Part shown: one piece after another, positions 10,338 through 20,700 of the stretch
Layout of the letters: each line of letters begins with the position of its first letter
How positions within the stretch are numbered: the first letter of the stretch is position 1
Assembly: GCA_023334545.1 (NCBI GenBank)
Contig: JAADVB010000006.1
Span: forward strand, 62,001 to 126,000
Source: Salisapilia sapeloensis
Lineage: Eukaryota; Oomycota; Peronosporomycetes; Peronosporales; Salisapiliaceae
Direction of reading: 5' to 3'
Length of the DNA: 64,000 nt
Notes under the pieces: model-generated
The model's input: the letters and a program-made list of their open reading frames with translations, nothing else
What the model was told of the DNA's origin: nothing
The model's database searches: none
Translations under genes and position numbers: made by a program

Positions 10338-12461
10338 ATGCGTGTGGAGCTAGCGACGTCTGCCCAAGTACATGCTTCTCTTACTTATGGTCAAAGCTTG
10401 TATTCTTACTTGGATTTGGTTTGTATAGTCTGCGTTAGAAGGATTTTATCGAAAGGAGGATGCTGTAGACCAGTTTGAGAGCTTGTATGACACGACTCGT
10501 ACCAAGTTAATCCAGTCGTTGCCACACTTGAACGAGACGGAGGTCAAGAAGGATGTGCAAGGTGTCTTGGAATTAGCTATTGATAGACTCGTGTCCAAGT
10601 TCTCTAGTGAATTACTCGAGTCGACGGACGTGACGCTCGCGACGGTCGGTGTGCCATCCCTCTTGGATCTGTCCATCCAAGGTGTAAAGGATGGACAGAT
10701 TCATGCTAGCGTCCCGTACAAGTTACTGGATAATCTGATGGAAGGACAGACATTGAGTACATGCGAAAAGCTATGGGAGTTACTTGAAAGCCGAAAGAAC
10801 CAATTGCCAACGGTACATCTACCTCCTCTTGTAGGACGATCGTAGGCTGATGGTGTGGATGTAGAGTGATACGAGGGCTTCATTACGTGTACTTACGATG
10901 TGCAATGCACTCCTAAGGCGGCTATCCAAGACCCAGAACAGCTTCTTTTGTGGACGCATTCTTCTCTTTCTCTCATTCATGTTCCCCTTGTCGGAGAAAT
11001 CGGCCGTGAATCTCATGGGAAAGGTTCGATCCTACTAGCTAGATATTGTCGTAGTACATGTACGATACGAATGATCGATTTTATAGGCGAATTTGGCCAA
11101 TATCACGGACTTTGAGGATGAGCAGACATTTGATTCAGGAGAAACGGATGCTAGCTCTCAGGATACATCCATGGAGGTAGCGATACAAGTATAAAAGTCA
11201 AAAGAAGTATCGAGATTTATCCTGTACGATCAGATTGATGACAACAAGGATGCTGGTGATGCTGGTCCGATCGACTACAACCTGTACAAGACGTTCTGGA
11301 ATGTCCAACGCTACTTTCGAGACTACTCACTTGCTTCCAAGACGCCATCGACTTGGGATCAATTCGTATGTCTGTAGTTTCTCCTGTCAACGACTACGAT
11401 TAAGTATACAAGTACATAGATGGAAGAAACGAAGGTCGTCTTGTCAGCATTTGAAGGCAATTCATTCTCTCCGGATGATTTAGAAAGATCCAAGGAAGCC
11501 ATGACAGGTGCTTCGAAAGAGCTTGATGGAGACACGTCCATGGACAGTGCCACAGACCATTTTTTCCAGCCAAAGTACCTCACAAGCAGTCGTCTCTTCC
11601 GTCTCCAACTCCGTGATCCGATCCTTCGACAAGACGTCCTCACGCAGTTTCTCATTCTTTTCAACCACTTGTCATCCTCTGTCTCCACGAGCGTCGCCAA
11701 AGACAAGTTGTCTGCTGTGCAACAGCGAGCAGTAAGTCTGTTGGAGCAGACGCCGGCTGGAGGCAAGCGATTCAGTGAGATGTTGCAAGCGGTGCTAGAG
11801 CGCGAGGCGAACTGGATCGAGTGGAAGGCGAATAAGTGCAAGCCGTTTGAGAGGTTTCCAGAGGAAACGAGTGAAGAGGCTGGTGGGAAGAAGAGGAAGA
11901 GACTTGGCGAGATGGGATCTCTTGGTGCTAGCAAGTCGCGTAAGAAGACACAAGGTGGCGCCTCTGCATTGTTTGAACAGATCTTAACGGCGAGTTCGGA
12001 TCCGAGTGAGATCTTGGAAAGCATCAAAGGACAGGATCGAGGTGCGTGGACTTGTATACGAGTATTAATTTGGTGCTGATGATCTTATTGACAATGTGGC
12101 AGTGAGTCAAGTGCCGTTGGAGACGTATGTAGAGAAGTTTAAGGAAGCGTGGGATCCGGAGAATGGTATTGAAGAGGCGTATTGGCCGGACAAGGATCCG
12201 ATGCAGTGCTGGAGGACGCTCCGTATGACCATGCGATCGAAGATCGAGTACATGAACTTTGCAGTTGATGGCGCTGGAGCTGTCGTCAAGGAGCTTCTAG
12301 GAAAAGGTGGGAAAGAGGAAGATAGTGGAGATAAGGCTGATGTGCAGATGAAGGAGGATCCAGAGCCAGTGAAAAAGTCGTCGCCTGAAGATATTAGTGG
12401 AGAGGGCTCATTGCCGAGCGAAAAACGTTTGGAGAAAGAGGTAGACATGGCATGTGGCTGA
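10338..12461 (+). CDS. THOC1: THO complex subunit 1 (HPR1)
   Basis: Seven exons inferred: 10338-10367, 10429-10812, 10865-11023, 11087-11176, 11234-11365, 11420-12041 and 12103-12461; about 591 aa. Diagnostic THOC1 stretches appear only after splicing: [20 protein letters not shown] followed by [15 protein letters not shown], the [20 protein letters not shown] segment, [19 protein letters not shown], and [19 protein letters not shown]. The THO complex couples transcription elongation to mRNA packaging and export (TREX) in the nucleus. No C-terminal death domain is seen, unlike in animals. A possible further splice after residue KE at about 12440 would add only a few residues. The ankyrin gene begins 187 bp downstream on the same strand. 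Confidence 0.88.
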
Positions 12462-12648
12462 TAGCGGATGGAGTGGAGGTACTGATGTGATGATCTATTA
12501 GGAGCCGAGCAGCGTGTAGAGATTGTGGACGGATAAAGGATGCAGCGTTGAAGCGAGGCTTGGGCGTCCATGGCGTAGCTAGTGTACCATGGAGACTTAT
12601 TTTTAGGTTCAAATGAGAAAGAAACAAGGCAGTTAGCTCTGGACATTT

Positions 12649-13859
12649 ATGAGTACTTGTTCTAGTGATCACGAATCGTTTGACTATGAGTTGCATCTAC
12701 TAGCGATGCAGATGCAGTATTATCAGCATCGAAAGCTGTCGTTTGGAGAGTTCTGGACGATATGGTAGGATACGTTTGGTCAATGATAAAGCGTTGGGTG
12801 TGAGACTGCCTCTTCTGTGTAACAGGACACTGCTTGATGCAGATTGCTATGATGTCAATGCCAAGGATGATCTGGTCTTTTTAATACCGTGATACGTTTG
12901 GTGCCCTACTGATGGTACTGTACATAGGGAGTACCTCCATTGGTCTACGCTGCCAAGGTAGTTACCACGTTCTATCGCTCTAGCTTGCCTGCATTAAGTG
13001 TTGTATCTAGCGAGGGAGTATCGTTTTGCTTTGGTTACTGCTACGATATCATGCTGATATTAATGTTCTCTCAAAGGTCTTTCTAGCCTGTACTTTATTA
13101 TCTTTGTGGGTCTCATGACGGCATGCTTGCTTTCTAGTTCCAGGAAACAGCACTCATGGCAGCATGCAGAAGACGTCGTCGGAAAGCAATTGTCTTTCTA
13201 CTCAAGCGAGGAGCTTGTCCCGATGGAGTCGATCGATCTGGGTACTCGACTTTACGATGGGCAGTAGAGTTTGCGGATATAAAGTTACTAGAGCTCTTGC
13301 TTGCCCATGGTGCTTCCGTCACCAAGGTACGTACTCAGTATTGATCATACGCGGTGGCTGGTAAGAAGTAACGATAGGACTGTGCTTCTCCTGATTCTGC
13401 GCTGGAAAGAGCAGAGAAGAGTCCCGTAGAGACGCATTTGGCTATTTTGGTACTACTGCAGCAGAAACTAGGTAGAGTACGATCAAGTTATACGTATATC
13501 ACATCTCATGAAGTTTCCAAGTCGAGGAACGTAGGCGATTCCTCCAGGATATCGTCAGCCGGCAAGACCAAGTCGACACCCAAGCCAAAGAGACAACTCC
13601 CCGAAGCAAACAGGAAGCCAGATTGATGCAGCGTATGATAAGATTAAAGGAACGTCGAAATGTCAAATGGAGGAAGACACTGTTTGAAGCTTCACAACTA
13701 CAAGACCAGGAACCAGTCGTTTCCACTATCATCCGTACCGAAAGTGAAGATGCCACATTACCATGGATACGTGTCGGCGATGGACGATGGAGGCAGCCGA
13801 GTAAAGTCAGTCCTCGTCCAAAGCCGCAGGACGTGGAGTGGACACTGGAGGACCTATAA
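12649..13859 (+). CDS. Ankyrin-repeat protein
   Basis: Seven exons inferred: 12649-12764, 12826-12874, 12928-12957, 13011-13076, 13138-13326, 13378-13471 and 13522-13859; about 293 aa. The spliced protein has consecutive ankyrin-type repeats: LLDADCYDVNAKDDLGVPPL, then VLLWLLLRYHADINVLSKFQ, then AIVFLLKRGACPDGVDRSGY, then LLELLLAHGASVTK. A basic, Glu/Arg-rich helix (VEERRRFLQDI ... RLKERRNVKWRKTLFEA) and a Trp-containing tail follow. Ankyrin repeats mediate protein binding; the partner is unknown. Introns fall close to repeat boundaries and exons are very short (30-66 bp), so no single long open frame reveals this gene. The last intron's acceptor (13521) was chosen to restore frame. Confidence 0.75.
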
Positions 13860-14149
13860 CTTACCTACAATATAGCTTGAATGCGCAAGTATAGCTTTAC
13901 AAGTGGCAGTGGATGGTTTTCGTGTGACTTGAGTTGGGTATGGTCCATTTCGATCTGAATCGCTGAACGACCTTGGAGCAGACGCTGCATCGGCATTCGC
14001 ATCACGAGTACTAGGGCACCTCTCCCTCTTCGAGTACTTATAAAAGCATTTCCTATCCGTCTATTTCATCCGTCGGACAAGACGTGAAGACAATAAAAAC
14101 ACGCGACAGCACAAGCTCGTAAACATTCCGAAGTTCGGAGCAAGACAGA

Positions 14150-16756
14150 ATGACAGACAACGGGAACTGGACGGTTGAAATCAAGTTTCATGGTCGAACA
14201 CACTCTTTCGTAGGCCGTATGCCAGCGGAGAAACGTAAGGTAGCGCTTGACTTTCCTCGCAAACTCTCGGTCGGCACAAAAGTCAAATTGTCTGCTGTGC
14301 CCCATCGCGGGTTTTTCTGTAAGTTTTTCGCCAAGAAATGCGAAGACATGAAGTTATACATGAAAAAGAACGAGTGTGCTCTTTGTGAACAATTCACGGC
14401 CAATACTTCCACCTTTACGCTCTTCCTTATAGCTCCAGTGACACTCAAGAAGCTCAAGTGTCTCGACCGATTACGCAAAAGTGGTACGTACCTATCTACA
14501 TGCAGCTCATGCATCTATACTGACAATGCAATCGTTATGCAACGGATAGGTGTACCTTCCAAATCGATTGATTCATTGTGCAATGATAAGGAAGGTGTTG
14601 TCATTGGATTCATTGTGACAGAAGTGAATACAGAGTTAGAACGCAAGGCACTTGAGCGTCAGCGTACAAAGGAAGAGCTAGAGAAAGCTGCCAAGACCAT
14701 GGCCGAGACATTCAATGACCCGATGATCGAGTTCGACCTATTGCTCGATCAATTGGACACGACGCCATCGGCCATCCAACTATGCTCTCAATTCATGATC
14801 AAGCACGAGAATCTGCATGACTCTTTACGACAAAAGCTATGCGATACAATGGACAAGTACGAGTCTGCGAAAGCCAGGTCCAACGTCATTTTCGTAGTCC
14901 ATGACGCCGTCAAGATCGTACGTTCGGCCCTTCCACCAGACGAACGCAACGCCAAGATGCGGCAGTCGGATCTAGTTGTCTCGCTTGAAAAAGTGCTCTA
15001 TCGACTCGTAAAAGCACTGCCGCGAGAGTGTAGGCACAATGAGAGCATCAAGTCGGTCTTTAGCTACTGGGTGAAATGGGGTCTCCAGTTCTCCAGGCCA
15101 GTAGAAGACGATAGTAGACGAGACGACGCCTTTAATCACGTAGACGAGTCCTTCTACGCGTTGGAAGAGACGACGTCGAGCTTACAATCGGACTCTCCTA
15201 GCTCGCCTGTGAAGCCACAGGTGTCTCCGGAAGTACAGACGTTTATGAAGACGCATAAGATCAATCCTGGACCGTGGGAGGTATATCTAGAGCGAGCGTC
15301 TGCGCAAGAGATGGAGGAATTAGATACCGCCGCTGGTTTAAATGCATACTACTTGTCTGTTAATCGCGATGAGAAGCCAAAGACGAGTGGGCGACGGACA
15401 GGAGAGTATTTCTTGTATCAGTACGTGAAAAAGTATATGCCATTGCTCCTAGACGCTACGCCGTCACGTGGACAGCAGAAGCGACGAAGAGCAAAGGAGT
15501 CGATTGATATCTTACGAGATGCATTGACGTGTACGTGGGACCTAGGAGACGTCGCGAGTCAGTCTTTACATGAAGTCGATAAGCCAGTGATCGATGATGT
15601 CTGGCGGAAGATAGAGACAGAAGCGATTAACAACGTCTCTGGCTTCGTCTTTGGGAACGTCCGTCGCGCGAAGACGAATAAGCTTGCGAAGAGTCCGGAA
15701 GTCGAAGCTATTTTGCGTGACGCAGCGGATGATTCGCGCGTGAATCAAGTGTCACTTGTATCGGACCTCGTTCGTGTCTTTAAGCTCGATTCGATGGCAA
15801 AAGAAGCACTGGAGAAAGTAGGATGTAAGAAAGAGTTGTGTCGTCTCGCGATCGATTTGTGTGAACGCATTCGATCTCGGAATGCACCCAATCCGTCTGT
15901 GTGTGTCGTACGTATGTGTCAACAAGCGAATGCTGCGTATGCACCGAAGCGAGCGTACTCGACTGGTATGAAGAGTATGATGGCCAAGCAGCTCCAATTG
16001 TCTTCCTTTAATACCACCGAGACGCAGAAGAAGCGCAAGGTGGATGGCTCTACATCTATCACGGATGCCGAGTCACCTGATGCACAGTATGCGGAGCTGA
16101 CGGATGCTGAATTAGCAGCGCTGAAACGTCAGATCCCGAAGCCACCGAAGCTATTGTTTAAGCAAGTGGACTTGGGTACGATTGAAAAGACAGAGACGAA
16201 TGATAATGGGACGGTTGGCGTCGCCAAGTCGGGTATTCCAGATGCAGGTAGAGGTCTGTTTAATCTGTCAGATCATGCATGGCCAGCGTTCTCCGTCGTG
16301 TGCATCTTTGGTGTCCGACGATTAAGTAAAGAAGCACATCATGACGGTTTGAACAAAGTTGCGAGGTGTGGGGAACTAGGAGAGACGTTTGTCGTTGTCA
16401 ACGGTGTCGTTCGAAAGGTCGACAAGTTCCAGACGCAATATGGACATCGCCTCCAGCCGTTTGATGGACTTGTCGACGCAGAAGGATCTGTCGGAGGCTT
16501 CCCGAACGACCGCGTGTATGAGTTTAAAGAAGACGTGTATTGGGATGCATCAGCCTTCTACAATAACTGCATCCTAGTTCCTGGGTGTGTGCTAGAGAAC
16601 CCGAACGACACGACGAGTGACATTTACTTGGATCAGCTCTACATTGTAACGTGGAAGGAGGTGCCTGTGCGAGAAGAGTTCTTCTTGGCGTATGGCACGT
16701 CGTATTATGAAGACACGGATAAACCGTCTCGAGGTAGTGGGAAGCAAAAGGCTTGA
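14150..16756 (+). CDS. SET-like protein with CID-like helical region
   Basis: 868 aa as a continuous frame. A 66-bp GTACGT...AG segment (14484-14549) is in frame, has no stop and looks like an intron, so the mature protein may be 846 aa. About residues 185-310 form an all-helical stretch (FDLLLDQLDTTPSAIQLCSQ ... VFSYWVKW) resembling an RNA polymerase II CTD-interacting domain. A second helical region about 460-600 recalls TFIIS-N-type domains. The C-terminal 180 residues resemble a divergent SET methyltransferase fold: KSGIPDAGRGLF, YNNCILVPGCVLENPND and an ending REEFFLAYGTSYY that matches the SET-type GEEL-x-x-Y end. The catalytic NHSC motif is altered, so activity is uncertain. If SET and CID are right, the role would be lysine methylation at transcribed genes. 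Confidence 0.6.
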   Translation: MTDNGNWTVEIKFHGRTHSFVGRMPAEKRKVALDFPRKLSVGTKVKLSAVPHRGFFCKFFAKKCEDMKLYMKKNECALCEQFTANTSTFTLFLIAPVTLKKLKCLDRLRKSGTYLSTCSSCIYTDNAIVMQRIGVPSKSIDSLCNDKEGVVIGFIVTEVNTELERKALERQRTKEELEKAAKTMAETFNDPMIEFDLLLDQLDTTPSAIQLCSQFMIKHENLHDSLRQKLCDTMDKYESAKARSNVIFVVHDAVKIVRSALPPDERNAKMRQSDLVVSLEKVLYRLVKALPRECRHNESIKSVFSYWVKWGLQFSRPVEDDSRRDDAFNHVDESFYALEETTSSLQSDSPSSPVKPQVSPEVQTFMKTHKINPGPWEVYLERASAQEMEELDTAAGLNAYYLSVNRDEKPKTSGRRTGEYFLYQYVKKYMPLLLDATPSRGQQKRRRAKESIDILRDALTCTWDLGDVASQSLHEVDKPVIDDVWRKIETEAINNVSGFVFGNVRRAKTNKLAKSPEVEAILRDAADDSRVNQVSLVSDLVRVFKLDSMAKEALEKVGCKKELCRLAIDLCERIRSRNAPNPSVCVVRMCQQANAAYAPKRAYSTGMKSMMAKQLQLSSFNTTETQKKRKVDGSTSITDAESPDAQYAELTDAELAALKRQIPKPPKLLFKQVDLGTIEKTETNDNGTVGVAKSGIPDAGRGLFNLSDHAWPAFSVVCIFGVRRLSKEAHHDGLNKVARCGELGETFVVVNGVVRKVDKFQTQYGHRLQPFDGLVDAEGSVGGFPNDRVYEFKEDVYWDASAFYNNCILVPGCVLENPNDTTSDIYLDQLYIVTWKEVPVREEFFLAYGTSYYEDTDKPSRGSGKQKA

Positions 16757-16830
16757 GACTTGTAGCAAAGCGAATGTAAGCGCAATACATCGGCGTACTC
16801 TGTTCAAAAAAGCACATTGGTATTCCAGTT

Positions 16831-17586
16831 TTACTTGCTTTGTAGTGGTGCACGGCATGTTGGGCAGCATGCTTTTAGATCTAGCCAAAGACGGAGACAG
16901 TCGTGATGATAGCCGTGACCGCAGACCAGTAACTCATGGTCACCATTGATTTCTTGACAGCAGATACTGCATTCCACGTTCTGGTCGATCATCTGATCGT
17001 CCACGCCTTCCTTTACCACTGGAAACCGGTCTTGGTTCTCATCTAACGCCAGGAAGGATCGGAGACGAGCCTCAGCTGCTGTAAGAGCAGAGCATTTGTG
17101 AGAAGTACCAACGAGCGTCGCTGTCATTCGGGTGAGGAGCTGGCTGAGTTGGCGGCATCGATCATACTGTTCGGCCAGCATTGTCGAGTGGTCTTTCGAT
17201 GACATCCGACGAAAGATCTTGGGCTTGGTAGTTTGCATATCGCCAAGTTGCGCTTCCACCTGAAGCTCAAGGTTTCTGCAGCATTTGGTACCACTGGAAC
17301 ACTTGGCAAAAGTAGTTTGGAAATTTCGTAGCAATTCGTGAATCGTGCCAAGAGAGACCGGTAAAGCCCATTGGCGATTTAACTGTGCGTGTGCGATGAA
17401 CACAACGTACTGGGTCGACTGGACCTCGGCGTCTCGATTGCGAATGAACTTCCGACGCAAGAGGTTACGACGACGTGGACACTTGGAGGTGCTGCATGGA
17501 GTCACGACTATTGTCACGTTGCTGTGGAGCTGCTTCGACGGAGCTGGTGCATACTCGACGACATTTTCCAAAGAGACAAAGACCAT
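16831..17586 (-). CDS. PX-like and RING-H2 protein, putative E3 ubiquitin ligase
   Basis: 251 aa, single exon, ATG at 17586. Residues about 50-180 resemble a PX phosphoinositide-binding domain: TQYVVFIAHAQLNRQW, a Cys-rich centre, KPKIFRRMSSKDH and a final Arg-rich helix. The C-terminus is a RING-H2 finger with all ligands: C206, C209, C222, H224, H227, C230, C241 and C244 (ECSICCQEI ... CGHGYHHDC ... CCPTCRAPL). RING-H2 domains recruit E2 enzymes, so this should be a ubiquitin ligase directed to PI3P-rich endosomal membranes if the PX call is correct. It converges on the SET-like gene with 74 bp between stops, so the 3' UTRs probably overlap. RING confidence is high, PX moderate. Confidence 0.8.
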   Translation of the reverse strand: MVFVSLENVVEYAPAPSKQLHSNVTIVVTPCSTSKCPRRRNLLRRKFIRNRDAEVQSTQYVVFIAHAQLNRQWALPVSLGTIHELLRNFQTTFAKCSSGTKCCRNLELQVEAQLGDMQTTKPKIFRRMSSKDHSTMLAEQYDRCRQLSQLLTRMTATLVGTSHKCSALTAAEARLRSFLALDENQDRFPVVKEGVDDQMIDQNVECSICCQEINGDHELLVCGHGYHHDCLRLWLDLKACCPTCRAPLQSK

Positions 17587-17749
17587 GGTATCAAGTTCGC
17601 TGGCAAAAAGGAAACTGGCGTTGTCGACTCGTGCATTACGTCAAGTATGCTTTCCAATCTTGAAGGGTTTTGCGACGTTACGCTCGTGGCTACTTTCGTG
17701 AGCTAATTAAAGCGTACCGGAACAAGTAGATACTATACATGTGTTTATT

Positions 17750-20700
17750 CTAAGTCTTATGTAGAAACTTAGTGGCGGCTTCTACGAGAGACCCGCGTCG
17801 TTCATTCATCCATGATCCTCGTCTACGGTCACTAGTACTTTCATTCGCCGCTGCTGCCTCTTCCTGTTCTTTCGCTTTTCTTGCTTCTGCTTCTGTAATC
17901 GCTACTTGCTTCCGCTCCTGAATAGCCACGATCGAGCGCCGACCGGACACATTGAGCATATTCCACTGCATTGGTAGCAAGTCAGGTGACCATTCACTAC
18001 TGCGGCGTGACATATTCTTCGCCATTCGTACAACACTGCCTAATGAATTCATCCGTGTTTGCTTTGTGTGTTTCTCCGCGATCGATCTGAACGCTTGACC
18101 CTTGCGTAGAGCTATCTCTGCATTGATGGTTTGAGTTTGATTTAACGGAAACAGCTCGTCTTCAATCAGCACCGCCGCGACTTGACTCAAAAAGTAGCTG
18201 CTCATAGCAGGAGATACGTCTTGTAGCATCCTAGAAGATACAAAACTTAGTTCATGTGCATACTACAATGGAGCAGCGATGCATGCCAACGTACTTGAAA
18301 TCCTTTACAGACAATGAATATAAGATGCATTTTGTTGAGACCGCTGTGCCATTGCAAACGGTGCGGTAGAGCTCGCCTGGAGAAGCGATGAGACTGTACT
18401 GTTCGAAAACAGCATTCGATCTAATGACCCGACCTTGTCCTGTGCTCGTATTTACCACGTCACATTCACCTTCGACAACAAAGAACATTTCGACACCTGG
18501 ACTCTCACTTTCACAAACCTTTTCTGCTCTGCTGACGCACATTGGTTGGAAGAGAAAGAGTGCATAGGATACAAAACCTTTAAAAGAGTCCTCCATGACC
18601 GTGATCAAGGGTATTTGAAACAAAGTTTCTGCTGCAACGATCCGGGCGATGTCGAAGCGTAAACTTGGGCACATCTTATCAAAGATCTGTCATTGCAAGA
18701 TGAGTTGAATGTTTGGCTGTATAAAGCTTTTAGTGACAAACCTTTTGCTCCGGGAAGAGGCTCATGCAGGAAATGTTGTGTTTGTAGTGCTATAAAGAAC
18801 AAAGGTAAGCACAAATCCTGGTCAACTATTTAGAATACTTGTTACCGATTTCACGTTGGAACACAGCCTCGTGTTTACGCTCGAATCCCTCATGTAGTCT
18901 TTCATTTCTGTCATGAGCAATCTGTACTCGCGATCGGCAGGGTCCAGGTTCCTCATTAGTGTGACGACAGAAGAGATGACATAACCAAAGACAGTTGCAT
19001 GGACCACAGTGAGCAAGATCACGATGGATAATTCATAGACCGAGTACATGTGTGGCCGAATGTCACCATATCCGACCGTAGTCAGTGTTGTAAACGCCCA
19101 GTAAATCGCCGCAATGTATCGATCAGTTACCGATATATTGCTTGAGCAATAGATTAGATTCCCTGTACCGTTCTTCGGATCGTGATTAAATGCGTCATCG
19201 CACCAAGAAGGCAAATCGGCGGTTTCACTTGCAAGCATAACAGCATGGAAGATGCATGCACTCCAGTGACAAAAGAAATACATCATACCGAGCAATCGGA
19301 GCAAACGCTCTGTTGAAGGACTTACCTATGTGATTGTTAGAAAATATATCCAAAACGCATGGCCAAGTGACCTAGCTATCAGCAAACGGTAGATACCTGA
19401 ACGTATTCGCGTATGCGAAGAAAGACTCGACTAAGTTTCATCAAACGCGTCAGCTTCAGTAGCCGTACAATACGGACGAGACGTAAAAGCTTCGTAGGAA
19501 AAAACGTCATCTCCGATCCGTTTGCAAAGAACCTGGCATCAAGGATTTGTTAAGGTAATGCATGTAGCCGAAAGAGAGATACAAGTACCGGACTATATCG
19601 TCAAATGGGAGGGTAGAGATAAGGTCAAGGACAAACCATCCTCTGACATACCGCCAAAAAATCGCTTTTCTGCTGATCTTTAGATTCTTTTCTTCATCAA
19701 AGTAAGCTGTTCGGAAGTGGATAATAATGTCCATCATGAATAGTGCATCTATGCATAACTCCATGGTTAGCCACGGTCCAACTGCATCCTGGTCAAAGCC
19801 GAGACGGAAGGGCACCATGACAATGGAATATAGGATTGCCAAGCCAACCAACATTTGCCACCAAACGATAAAGGAGTCATGCGGGTGGAACAGGTAAGTT
19901 CCTTTCAAAAGATTCCGCTCCACATGCATGTTGGCCTTCGATTTGTTCATCGTAGAGTGGCGGATGTTTGCAAGCATCTTATCTAGTCTAGCTTTTTCAT
20001 CTTCAGCTGATGTCGTGACCGAAGAAGCGTCTGATGTCTTCAATGAAGCTCTCGGGGGTGAGATTGCTCGAGTAGCTAGAGTCATATCTGGATGTAATGT
20101 CTGTAGTTGATACTCACTGTCTGCTTTACTTTCGTTTTTACTGTTGTCGTGTGTAGGCGTAGTTGCAGCATCATTCGCAACACCTTGGACTCTATGACTA
20201 TCGTCATAGTTAACATGACCTGTTTCTTCTTTGTAACTCCTAGCAATCGGCGCAAGAAGGAGACGATTGCTGTGATCATTTTTTAAAGTTAGCTCTTCAT
20301 CGCCGTGGTCTCCATCGCTCTCACTTCCACTTGACCCATCGTAATCCTTTTTGTCGACTTCACTTCCATTCATCTCATCATCTTCTTGTATATTTTCCAA
20401 ACTTTCCATGTTCATCCCATTTATAGGACAAGTATCATTGTACTCGAGATTCTGCTCCATTACATTTGTGCCGACACGCTCTGCATCAGGTGCTGGCTTG
20501 GATTCGACATCGGGCATAGGCGCTATACGATTTTTGTGCGTGGAAGTTGGGCGATTGTTTGCAAGCATTGTCTTGGTGACAATAGTAACAGATTCCTGTC
20601 GAGCTTGTTCCTTCTGTAGGTCGATATATCGCCCACTCTTAGTACTTGTTAAGCTAATACTCATAAGTGGCCCAATGCGCCGACGCATAATGCTTGCAGT

